Part shown: positions 17,658 through 25,391 of the stretch, piece after piece
Numbering within the stretch: position 1 is the stretch's first letter
How the letters are laid out: each line of letters opens with the position of its first letter
NCBI GenBank assembly: GCA_013140985.1
Contig: JABFRU010000002.1
Span: forward strand, 124,001-188,000
Origin: Chitinophagaceae bacterium
GTDB lineage: Bacteria > Bacteroidota > Bacteroidia > Chitinophagales > Chitinophagaceae
Reading direction: 5' to 3'
Length of the DNA: 64,000 nucleotides
The notes under the pieces: generated by a model
Told to the model about the DNA's origin: nothing
Database searches by the model: none
Seen by the model: only the letters and a program-made list of their open reading frames with translations
Program-made: the position numbers and the translations under genes

Positions 17658-18368
17658 ATGGCACTTCCTTTTTTTTATATAGCCGGATACGATCCTTTGC
17701 AAAAAGAAGTTGTGCTGGATGAAGATACATCCCGCCATGTAATACAGGTGTTGCGGATGAAAGTGGGGGAACAGCTGAATCTTACAGATGGGAGAGGGGG
17801 TTTACTGACCTGTGAGATCGTTGATGAGCATAAAAAGCATTGTACTGTAACAATAAATTCCAAAAAACAAATTACAAATCCCAAAAGGAAAGTAACCATT
17901 GCTATTTCACTTTTAAAAAATGCCGATCGCTTCGAATGGTTTTTAGAAAAAGCGACGGAGATAGGCGTGAATGAGATCATTCCGCTGATCTGCGAAAGAA
18001 CGGAAAAAGAAAAATTCCGCCATGACCGGATGAATACGATCTGCATCAGCGCTATGCTCCAAAGCCAGCAATGCTGGTTACCTGTTTTACATGAGCCTGT
18101 TGGATTTGAAGATTTGGTTGTGAGGCAATTTGATGATGGAATAAAATTCATTGCTCATTGTGAAGACGCAAATAAAGAATCCCTGGGTCATTTTCAAATC
18201 GGCACATCTTCAGATCGTCTCATCGCTATAGGTCCCGAAGGGGATTTTTCTAAAAAGGAAATTGAACAGGCAACGCAGCAGGGTTTTATACCGGTTAGTT
18301 TAGGCGAAACAAGATTGAGATCCGAAACAGCCGGGGTGGTGGCGGCTACTTTTTTATACAATAAATAA
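17658..18368 (+). CDS. rsmE: 16S rRNA (uracil-1498-N3)-methyltransferase RsmE
   Basis: 236 residues from ATG 17658. The N-terminal PUA-like part (about 1-70; DEDTSRHVIQVLRMKVGEQLNLTDG) is followed by a SPOUT methyltransferase domain with LEKATEIGVNEIIPL near residue 95, IGPEGDFSKKE near 194 and the C-terminal LGETRLRSETAG knot motif. It methylates U1498 in 16S rRNA. A 7-bp repeat array lies in the coding region between the PUA and SPOUT parts, encoding the N-S-K-K-Q-I-T-N-P stretch, a normally variable junction. Confidence 0.95.
   Translation: MALPFFYIAGYDPLQKEVVLDEDTSRHVIQVLRMKVGEQLNLTDGRGGLLTCEIVDEHKKHCTVTINSKKQITNPKRKVTIAISLLKNADRFEWFLEKATEIGVNEIIPLICERTEKEKFRHDRMNTICISAMLQSQQCWLPVLHEPVGFEDLVVRQFDDGIKFIAHCEDANKESLGHFQIGTSSDRLIAIGPEGDFSKKEIEQATQQGFIPVSLGETRLRSETAGVVAATFLYNK
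17856..17883 (+). repeat. 7-bp array inside the rsmE coding region
   Basis: Four units, AATTCCA, AAAAACA, AATTACA and AATCCCA, with conserved A/T/C positions at 7-bp spacing. It codes in frame for a lysine/asparagine-rich linker. Confidence 0.5.
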
Positions 18369-18400
18369 CCTCATACTTGTTTTCGAAAAAAAGAGCACAA

Positions 18401-19621
18401 ATGCTGTGGAAATCAAAATTGCTTTATTATCTCCTTTTTTTTATTGCATGCATTGACGGATATGGCCAGGCTGATTCTTCAAAACAATTATATAAGCGGA
18501 TTCAATATCCACCGGGGCTGCTGAATTCTCATTTCGGTGTCAGCATTGGTTATATTCATTATGGATTTTCATCAAAACAATTGGAACCCGGCTTTTCAGT
18601 TTCATCGGTTGCCATTCCGCCGGCAGGAGTAAGGATTAACCTGATCGGTCACCGGTTCAATAAATATCTTTCGGTCAATATTCATTATATGCGACCGGTT
18701 AATTGGGTGAAGTATAAAAATGTGAATGGCGATAACAAGGAACATTCTGTTTGGATGAATGTTGCCGGACTGACATTACTCTCGCAATTGCCGGTGAGCA
18801 AAAAAATTTCTTTGTATGGAGAAGCAGGCATAGCCATCATTACGAGAAAAGGATTTAAAATAAATAATGTGTGGGCGGTGAAGGACGCTAATTATATTTC
18901 CGGTTTTTTTGAAGGCGGCTTCTATTATCATCTCAATAATAAATGGGATTTGCTGACAAGCCTTAGCTATTCCCCCTCACATAAAAAAGAGGCACAACCT
19001 GCTACTTACTTTTACTCAGCCGGATTCAGATATAATATAAGGCCATTACCAGGAAAGAAACTGGACGAAAATAAAAAAGCAGGTTATAAATTTCCAAGGA
19101 ATACTATCCAGTTGGGAATTGCAACAAACGGATTGGGGTATGGGGCCAATAATTTCGCATACAAAAAAAGCCCGATCCCCTTTTTCTGGGGTGGTATGGC
19201 AGAAGTAAAAAGTGGAATTGCTTTGCATTATCACAGGAATATTTTTCATGCAAAAAAAGTTTTTTCTTTTGACTGGGGCATCAGCGCATCTTTCTGGAAA
19301 AGCAGGATAGAGCAAAATAGTTTCTTCACTTTATCAGCATTTCCCATTCTGCGATTTAATGTGGTACATACCGCCCCTGCTGATTATTATTTTTATTATT
19401 CCATCGCCGGCCCAACATATATCTCAGGAAAAATCATTGATGGAAATAATACGGGCCGTCATTTTACTTTCCAGGATCTGCTGGGTATCGGATCTTTCAT
19501 TGGGAAAAAAAGAAAACTGAATGCTGAAATCAGGATCGGGCATTACAGTAACGGCAATATTTTTCCGTATAACGATGGAGTAAAGATCCCCTTAACCTTT
19601 TGCCTGGGGTATTGCTTTTAA
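18401..19621 (+). CDS. Outer-membrane beta-barrel, PagL-like (acyloxyacyl hydrolase family)
   Basis: About 406 residues from the ATG at 18401, which begins a signal peptide ending near GYGQ. The protein is made of amphipathic strands typical of an outer-membrane barrel. The C-terminal 30 residues, RIGHYSNGNIFPYNDG and a terminal strand, match the active-site region of PagL-type lipid A 3-O-deacylases (His and Ser of the HxSN motif). It is about twice the size of PagL itself; the N-terminal half is probably a second barrel-like or plug part. Deacylation of lipid A is a plausible but unproven role. Its end overlaps the convergent TerC gene by four bases. Confidence 0.65.
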   Translation: MLWKSKLLYYLLFFIACIDGYGQADSSKQLYKRIQYPPGLLNSHFGVSIGYIHYGFSSKQLEPGFSVSSVAIPPAGVRINLIGHRFNKYLSVNIHYMRPVNWVKYKNVNGDNKEHSVWMNVAGLTLLSQLPVSKKISLYGEAGIAIITRKGFKINNVWAVKDANYISGFFEGGFYYHLNNKWDLLTSLSYSPSHKKEAQPATYFYSAGFRYNIRPLPGKKLDENKKAGYKFPRNTIQLGIATNGLGYGANNFAYKKSPIPFFWGGMAEVKSGIALHYHRNIFHAKKVFSFDWGISASFWKSRIEQNSFFTLSAFPILRFNVVHTAPADYYFYYSIAGPTYISGKIIDGNNTGRHFTFQDLLGIGSFIGKKRKLNAEIRIGHYSNGNIFPYNDGVKIPLTFCLGYCF

Positions 19622-20427
19622 TTCTTTTTCTTAGCCGGGTTTTCGTCGTCCTCCAATTGTGGTTCATTCAGCTCTACAACATGAGCTCTTTTCTTTGCAG
19701 CCCTGCTCATCATCACCATGTTGAGCATTTGTACAATAAAAGAGAAGGCCATTCCGAAATATATATAGTTTTTCAGGTGCAGTTGTTCTGCAGCCTCATG
19801 ATCCCAACCCTCGATCACCAGGCTTAATCCTATCATCACCAGGAATGAGAGTGCCAGCATTTTCAGTGTAGGATGTTTGTGAATGAATGAAGAGATTTTT
19901 GGACTGAAGAGGAACATGATGGTCATGGCAATAACAACTGCAGCTATCATGATCTCTACATGTTTGGTCGTTCCTCCTGCGGTAATGATGCTGTCAAATG
20001 AAAAAACCGCATCAATCAAAACGATCTGGCCGATAGCCTGTCCAAATGAAATTGACTTTCTTTTGTTCAAATTGGCATTGGGATCTTCTCCTTCCAGCTT
20101 GTGATGTATCTCCATCACCGATTTGTAGATAAGAAATAATCCCCCGGCCAGCATTACGATACTTGCCAGGTCAAACCCTTTGCTGGCAATGGTGAAAACT
20201 GTTTTCCCTTTTTGATCCAGTAACCAGCCTAATCCCAGCAGCAACAGGCTTCTCATCAAAATACCTGTTATCATCCACAAACGGCGGGCTTTTCCCTGTT
20301 CTTTTTTTCCACGGAGACGATTAAGGATAATGCTGACGAATATTACATTGTCAATGCCGAGTACTACTTCGAGTACAACTAGAATAAAAAAACTGATGAT
20401 ACTTTCTGAAGTAAATAAATGTTCCAT
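19618..20427 (-). CDS. TerC-family integral membrane protein
   Basis: 269 residues with about seven membrane segments and the TerC signature acidic residues inside membranes: VVLEVVLGIDNVIF near 16-30 and IVLIDAVFSFDSIITA near 130-146. Related proteins take part in manganese or calcium export or in metalation of exported proteins; the exact ion cannot be told here. The C-terminus is charged and cytoplasmic. A heptanucleotide array lies just upstream of its start. Confidence 0.9.
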   Translation of the reverse strand: MEHLFTSESIISFFILVVLEVVLGIDNVIFVSIILNRLRGKKEQGKARRLWMITGILMRSLLLLGLGWLLDQKGKTVFTIASKGFDLASIVMLAGGLFLIYKSVMEIHHKLEGEDPNANLNKRKSISFGQAIGQIVLIDAVFSFDSIITAGGTTKHVEIMIAAVVIAMTIMFLFSPKISSFIHKHPTLKMLALSFLVMIGLSLVIEGWDHEAAEQLHLKNYIYFGMAFSFIVQMLNMVMMSRAAKKRAHVVELNEPQLEDDENPAKKKN

Positions 20428-20438
20428 GTTTTATTCAA

Positions 20439-20508
20439 TTGGCAATAGGCAATAAGCAGTTGGCAAATTCAGTTCACTTATTGCCTGTTGTCCATTGCCA
20501 ATTGTCTA
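20439..20508. repeat. Two-armed inverted 7-bp array between terC-like gene and pyrD
   Basis: The left arm (20439-20466, plus strand) has the units TTGGCAA, TAGGCAA, TAAGCAG and TTGGCAA. The right arm (20481-20508, minus strand) has TAGACAA, TTGGCAA, TGGACAA and CAGGCAA. The two arms are reverse complements in unit type, 14 bases apart. The first right-arm unit begins with the TAG stop of pyrD. Confidence 0.8.
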
Positions 20509-21543
20509 TTGTTTATTTAAGGTTTTACAAATTTTCCTTACGATACCCGGACCCTCATAAATAAATCCTGTCCACACCTGCACCAGCGAAGCACCGGCTT
20601 CTAGCTTTTCTTTTGCATCTGTTCCTGAAAAAATTCCACCACTGGCTATTACCGGCAACTGACCATTACTCTTTATGCAAATATATTTCACAATCTCTGT
20701 GCTGCGTTGTTTCAGGGGTAAGCCACTTAAACCTCCGGCATCAATTCTTTGAAGTTTGAGATTTGAGGTTTGAAGTTTGTTCCTGCTTATAGTCGTATTT
20801 GTTGCTACAAGGCCATCCAGTTTTATTTCAAGGGCCAGGTCTATCACATCATCAATTTGTTCTTGCGTAAGATCAGGAGCGATCTTCAGCAATAATGGTT
20901 TTTGTCCGGCCAATGAAGCATTGATCATTTGTAAGTGAGTAAGAATTTTTCGTAACGATTCTTTCTCTTGTAATTCTCTCAAACCGGGTGTATTCGGAGA
21001 ACTTACATTCACAACAAAATAGTCAACACAGGGATGAAGTTCTTTAAAGCAGATATCATAATCCTTCCAGGCATCATCATTCGGGGTCTGTTTGTTCTTA
21101 CCGATATTTCCTCCGATAATAAGTTTTGAACCACTTTTTTTCTCTTTCCATTTTTTTACCCTCTCTGCTATCACTTTTACTCCATCGTTATTAAACCCCA
21201 TCCTGTTGATAAGGGCTTTATCTTTTGGCAACCGGAATAATCTTGGCTTGTTGTTTCCTTTTTGCGGTAAAGGAGTTACCGTTCCTATTTCTACAAAACC
21301 AAAACCCAGGGCTTCTAATTCTCTTAAATATTTTGCATTTTTATCGAAACCGGCGCCAAGACCGACTTTGTTCGAAAATCTCAAATTCCAAATTCCAAAT
21401 TCCAAATTACCCTTTGGTTTGTACAATCCTGCTATCAATTTCCTGAATCCAATCCGGCACAGCAATTTCAAACAGTTCATCGAAAAATAATGGACCCATT
21501 CAGGAGAGAAACAAAATAATATATTTCTGAGCAAGCTGTACAT
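20506..21543 (-). CDS. pyrD: Quinone-dependent dihydroorotate dehydrogenase PyrD
   Basis: 345 residues, class 2 (membrane-associated, quinone-linked) dihydroorotate dehydrogenase of pyrimidine synthesis. Visible motifs: an N-terminal amphipathic segment, KVGLGAGFDKNA near residue 60, EIGTVTPLPQ near 87, NRMGFNNDG near 112, NVSSPNTPGLR near 180 with the catalytic Ser, VATNTT near 247, and the FMN-binding AGGLSGLPL and ASGGI near the end. Two 7-bp arrays are built into the coding sequence, one before the first FMN motif and one before AGGLSG. A lipoprotein gene is 9 bases upstream in the same direction. Confidence 0.96.
   Translation of the reverse strand: MYSLLRNILFCFSPEWVHYFSMNCLKLLCRIGFRKLIAGLYKPKGNLEFGIWNLRFSNKVGLGAGFDKNAKYLRELEALGFGFVEIGTVTPLPQKGNNKPRLFRLPKDKALINRMGFNNDGVKVIAERVKKWKEKKSGSKLIIGGNIGKNKQTPNDDAWKDYDICFKELHPCVDYFVVNVSSPNTPGLRELQEKESLRKILTHLQMINASLAGQKPLLLKIAPDLTQEQIDDVIDLALEIKLDGLVATNTTISRNKLQTSNLKLQRIDAGGLSGLPLKQRSTEIVKYICIKSNGQLPVIASGGIFSGTDAKEKLEAGASLVQVWTGFIYEGPGIVRKICKTLNKQ
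20748..20775 (-). repeat. 7-bp array inside pyrD (first)
   Basis: Four units on the plus strand: TTTGAAG, TTTGAGA, TTTGAGG, TTTGAAG. In frame on the minus strand it encodes K-L-Q-T-S-N-L-K-L-Q, just before the AGGLSG motif. Confidence 0.65.
21382..21409 (-). repeat. 7-bp array inside pyrD (second)
   Basis: Three identical units CAAATTC followed by CAAATTA. Because three units equal 21 bases, the array reads as a 7-residue period in the protein (N-L-E-F-G-I-W-N-L), lying just before the KVGLGAGFDKNA motif. Confidence 0.75.
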
Positions 21544-21552
21544 TGGGAAAAG

Positions 21553-22173
21553 CTATTTGTAAGTAGCCAGTTTGTCCTGTACTTCTTTGCTGAGTATTTT
21601 GTCGAGAAAAGGATCATCTTTTTTATAACTAATAAATGACCAATCTTTGACAATCTCATCTTTTATAGCTATCATAGGCGTTCCCATACGAACTCTTATC
21701 ATCCCGGTTTCTTTATCAATGCCCACATTTCCTTCACCATACTTTTCTGCCATTGATTTTACAATAAGATCATTTTGTTCTTTCTTTTCCATTGAATCGC
21801 CTTCAGAAGACATATCAAAAAGAACAACCATTGAATAATCTATTTTGGCGTAGCTGCCATCCTTAACTGTAAAGACAGGGTGTACTTTATCAATTTTCAG
21901 GTCTTCAAGTTTTACTTTTATTTCCTCGCTTTTAAAAAAATCTTCCATCGCTTCTACCATATCTTCACGGGGAGCCAGGTCAAAAACTTTAGGGTAGATA
22001 TAGTCCATCAACCTGTTAAAGTCCAGTTCTTCATTCAGCTTCATGTATTCGGCAAGGCGCTTTTCGAGTGCGGGATCGATTCCGCCGGTTGTATTTTCTG
22101 TCTTGTCCTTTGAAGAATTACCGCCGCAGGCAATAAAAAGGAAAGCTATAAGTACAAATAATATTTTTTTCAT
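21553..22173 (-). CDS. Lipoprotein of unknown function
   Basis: 206 residues from the ATG ending at 22173; the 14 extra upstream codons in the longer frame would bury the signal peptide. MKKILFVLIAFLFIAC is a lipoprotein signal with lipobox FIAC at residues 13-16. The mature part is charged and contains MKLNEELDFNRLMDYIYPKVFDL, a pattern seen in small NTF2-like or DUF4864-like domains; I cannot assign it further. It lies 9 bases before pyrD on the same strand and probably shares its transcript. Confidence 0.75.
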   Translation of the reverse strand: MKKILFVLIAFLFIACGGNSSKDKTENTTGGIDPALEKRLAEYMKLNEELDFNRLMDYIYPKVFDLAPREDMVEAMEDFFKSEEIKVKLEDLKIDKVHPVFTVKDGSYAKIDYSMVVLFDMSSEGDSMEKKEQNDLIVKSMAEKYGEGNVGIDKETGMIRVRMGTPMIAIKDEIVKDWSFISYKKDDPFLDKILSKEVQDKLATYK

Positions 22174-22244
22174 GGCGTTTTTTTCCAAAGAAACCCTATC
22201 CCTGTATGACCGCAAAAACTTTTTTTCCGGAATGCATTAACAGC

Positions 22245-22252
22245 TAATTTTG
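22245..22252 (+). promoter_or_regulatory. Predicted promoter -7 element for the thiolase gene
   Basis: TAATTTTG matches TAnnTTTG. No good -33 TTTG is seen. It would give a 5' untranslated region of about 130 bases containing a 7-bp-like repeat region. Confidence 0.4.
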
Positions 22253-22280
22253 TTATACAAAAGTTGCATAAACAACTATA

Positions 22281-22380
22281 AAGTTTAACGTTCAATAGTT
22301 TAAGAGTTTAATGTTATCGTGCTATGCGAGGATCACTTGAATAACCCGGAACTCAACCTTAAACCTTCAAACCTTTAAAC
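22281..22380. repeat. Loose two-armed repeat of about 7 bp upstream of the thiolase gene
   Basis: The left part (22281-22314) repeats AGTTTAA-like units; the right part (22352-22380) repeats AACCTTA/AACCTTC-like units, which are close to the reverse complement. Spacing is 7-8 bp, so it is a degenerate member of the array class. Confidence 0.45.
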
Positions 22381-22388
22381 ATAAAAAC

Positions 22389-23564
22389 ATGCAGGAGGCA
22401 TACATTATAGCAGGCTACCGCACCGCAGTTGGTAAAGCCAAACGTGGCGGGTTTCGTTTTTATCGTCCTGATGACTTAGCTGTTGAAGTGATCAAAGGCC
22501 TGATGGCCACAGTTCCCCAACTTGATGCAAAAAGAGTGGATGATGTGATCGTTGGCAATGCAGTGCCGGAAGCGGAGCAGGGTTTACAATTTGGCCGTAT
22601 CATTTCTGCAAGAGCTTTGGGTTTTGATGTGCCGGGTGTAACGGTCAACCGGTATTGCGCCAGCGGACTTGAAACAATTGCAATGGCTACTGCCAAGATC
22701 CGTACAGGCATGGCTGATTGCATCATTGCAGGTGGAACAGAAAGTATGAGTTTGGTTCCGACAGCCGGATGGAAAACAGTTCCATCTTATGCTATTGCCA
22801 AAGATGATCCTGATTATTACCTGAGCATGGGGTTAACAGCAGAAGCCGTAGCAAAAGATTATACTATCAGCCGTGAAGCACAGGATGAATTCTCTTATAA
22901 CTCACATCAAAAAGCTATTACTGCCATCAAAGAAGGGCATTTTAAAAGCGGCATTCTTCCTATCAATGTAGAAGAGGTATATGTTGATGAGAAAGGAAAA
23001 AAACAAAAAAGAAGTTTTACTGTCGATACCGACGAAGGTCCAAGAGCTGACACTTCCATTGAAGCATTGGCAAAATTAAAGCCTGCCTTTGCACAGGGCG
23101 GTGTTGTTACGGCGGGTAATTCATCACAAATATCCGATGGGGCCGCATTTGTAATTGTAATGGGAGAGAAGATGATGAATGAACTGGGATTGAAACCTAT
23201 TGGCCGTTTGGTGAACAGTGCTGTGGCAGGCGTTCATCCAAGGATCATGGGTATTGGTCCTGTGGCTGCCATTCCTAAAGTGCTGAAGCAATCCGGAATG
23301 AATCTTTCCCAAATTGACCTGATAGAATTGAATGAAGCATTTGCCTCCCAGGCATTGGCTGTAATAAGAGAAGCCCGACTTGATCCTGCCAAAGTAAATA
23401 TCAATGGAGGTGCTATTGCATTAGGTCATCCGCTGGGATGTACTGGTTGCAAGCTCACTATCCAAAACCTCAGCGATATGAAGCGTTTGAATAAGAAATA
23501 CGGGATGATAACTGCCTGTGTCGGCGGTGGACAGGGGATTGCCGGCATTATTGAGAATTTATAG
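22389..23564 (+). CDS. Acetyl-CoA C-acyltransferase (thiolase)
   Basis: 391 residues, standard thiolase length. The nucleophilic cysteine is C90 in NRYCASGLE; the conserved NEAFASQAL motif is near 318, the histidine of GHPLG near 346, and the second active cysteine is in ACVGGGQG near 377. It catalyses thiolytic cleavage of 3-ketoacyl-CoA (beta-oxidation) or the reverse condensation. The GHPLG motif continues as CTGCK where ATGAR is more usual, a minor variation. Transcribed alone from the divergent gap. Confidence 0.95.
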   Translation: MQEAYIIAGYRTAVGKAKRGGFRFYRPDDLAVEVIKGLMATVPQLDAKRVDDVIVGNAVPEAEQGLQFGRIISARALGFDVPGVTVNRYCASGLETIAMATAKIRTGMADCIIAGGTESMSLVPTAGWKTVPSYAIAKDDPDYYLSMGLTAEAVAKDYTISREAQDEFSYNSHQKAITAIKEGHFKSGILPINVEEVYVDEKGKKQKRSFTVDTDEGPRADTSIEALAKLKPAFAQGGVVTAGNSSQISDGAAFVIVMGEKMMNELGLKPIGRLVNSAVAGVHPRIMGIGPVAAIPKVLKQSGMNLSQIDLIELNEAFASQALAVIREARLDPAKVNINGGAIALGHPLGCTGCKLTIQNLSDMKRLNKKYGMITACVGGGQGIAGIIENL

Positions 23565-23608
23565 CCAGGATTCGGCCCTTATTTATTGCGTTTAGTTAAA
23601 CGAATATC

Positions 23609-23616
23609 TACCTTTA
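23609..23616 (+). promoter_or_regulatory. Possible promoter for the DUF1800/DUF1501 unit
   Basis: TACCTTTA is one base from TAnnTTTG, with an ATTG 20 bases upstream at the -33 position. A 12-base near-palindrome GTTTAGTTAAAC lies in the spacer. Confidence 0.4.
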
Positions 23617-23683
23617 GAGTCAGTTAAGGCTGATTTACCCCTGTATCACTAAGGTTTTCAGGATCAACTCAAAATTATTGCTT

Positions 23684-25363
23684 ATGGACAGAAGAGATTT
23701 TCTGACGGCAAAACGCAGGAAAAAAGAAACAATTATCGCTTCGCAAACAGAAGCAGAATCCCCCCGCCGCATTACATCAGGTCTCAATCCTTATTCAGGT
23801 CCCTGGACTGAAAATGAGATCATCCATTTATTGAAACGGACCATGTTTGGCGCTAAAAAAGCTGATGTTGATTATTTTAAAACCAGGACAGTTAACCAGG
23901 CCGTGGATGAATTGCTTAACCCCACAGCCCCTCAACCCGGTCCGCCAATAAAAGAATACACTACTTCTACTCAACCGGGTACACCGGACAGCAATATTGC
24001 ACAAGGCACCACCTGGGTGAATGATATCAATAATGATGGAACGGTGCAATCGCAGAGAAGAGCATCTTATAAAAAATGGTGGACAGGTGTTATGATCAAC
24101 CAGGATCGTAGCATCCGGGAAAAATTACAGTTGTTTTGGGTTGACCATTTTGGAAATGAATCGGTGGATATAGGTTTTGGCAACTGGGTTTATATGCAGC
24201 ATAACCTGCTTCGCCAATATGCTCTTGGAAATTTCAAACAGATGGTGGATGCGATCACAAAAGATATTGGAATGCTCCGCTATCTGAACGGATACCTGAA
24301 CCTGGCCTCGGCCCCCGATGAGAACTATGCAAGAGAACTGATGGAGTTGTTCACTTGCGGAAAAGGACCCGGCTCCCAGTTCACAGAAAATGATGTAAAA
24401 GAAGCCGCCAAAGTATTGACCGGCTGGCAGATCAATAATACTAATTACACTTCTTTTTTTAATTCGAACAGGCATTCAACAGTCAATAAAACTTTTTCTG
24501 CCTTCTTTAATAATACAGTCATAACTGGCAGAACAGGGGCAACCGCCGGTCAACTTGAATTGACCGACCTGCTGAACATGATCTTTGCCACACAGGAATG
24601 CGCCAAATTCATTTGCAGGAAATTCTATCGCTTCTTTGTTTATTATACGATCGACTCCGCTACGGAAACAAATGTGATAGAACCGCTGGCTACTATTTTC
24701 CGGAATAATAATTATGATATCAAACCGGTACTATCAGCACTATTTAAAAGTGAGCACTTCTTTGATGTACTCAATCAAAATTGTTACATCAAGAACCCGG
24801 CAGATCATATTATCGGTTCATTGAGGGAAACGAATACGGTCTTTCCTCCATTGACAGACTGGGATACCAACTATGGTATGTGGAATTTCTTTTATGCCAG
24901 TATGGTCACTACCGGGATGAACCTGCATGATCCTCCGAATGTATCCGGCATGCCGGCTTATTACCAGGAACCTGTTTTTCATGAGATATGGATCAACTCA
25001 GATTCATTGCCGAAAAGAAATCAATTCACTGACACGATGGTGAACACCGGGTTTACAAGGAATTCCCAGAGAGTAATATTCAACTTTGTTCCCTATGTAC
25101 AACTGTTCTCAAATCCGGGTAACCCCGATGACCTGATCAATGATGTGCTGAAATATATTTTCCGCAATCAATTGTCATACGAATCAAAAAGAGCAATCAA
25201 GATCCAGATCTTATTGAGCAATCAATTGTATGATTATTACTGGACCAATGCCTGGACAGCTTATATCGCCAGTCCAACTACAGCCAATTTTAATGTAGTG
25301 AATAACCGTTTGAAGCAATTGTTCCAGTATTTTTTTAACCTGTCAGAATACCAGTTAGCATAA
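23684..25363 (+). CDS. DUF1800 domain protein
   Basis: About 559 residues from ATG 23684. It matches the DUF1800 pattern: WTENEIIHLLKRTMFGAKKADV near the start, REKLQLFWVDHFGNE near 145, NYARELMELFTCG near 210, DVKEAAKVLTGW and FICRKFYRFFV in the middle. No classical signal peptide, but MDRRDFL resembles the start of Tat-type or related exported proteins. DUF1800 proteins are almost always followed, as here, by a DUF1501 gene; the pair is thought to be exported together, but the reaction is unknown. Confidence 0.9.
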   Translation: MDRRDFLTAKRRKKETIIASQTEAESPRRITSGLNPYSGPWTENEIIHLLKRTMFGAKKADVDYFKTRTVNQAVDELLNPTAPQPGPPIKEYTTSTQPGTPDSNIAQGTTWVNDINNDGTVQSQRRASYKKWWTGVMINQDRSIREKLQLFWVDHFGNESVDIGFGNWVYMQHNLLRQYALGNFKQMVDAITKDIGMLRYLNGYLNLASAPDENYARELMELFTCGKGPGSQFTENDVKEAAKVLTGWQINNTNYTSFFNSNRHSTVNKTFSAFFNNTVITGRTGATAGQLELTDLLNMIFATQECAKFICRKFYRFFVYYTIDSATETNVIEPLATIFRNNNYDIKPVLSALFKSEHFFDVLNQNCYIKNPADHIIGSLRETNTVFPPLTDWDTNYGMWNFFYASMVTTGMNLHDPPNVSGMPAYYQEPVFHEIWINSDSLPKRNQFTDTMVNTGFTRNSQRVIFNFVPYVQLFSNPGNPDDLINDVLKYIFRNQLSYESKRAIKIQILLSNQLYDYYWTNAWTAYIASPTTANFNVVNNRLKQLFQYFFNLSEYQLA

Positions 25364-25391
25364 CCTCTTTTTTATTTTTAACTGAACAAAA

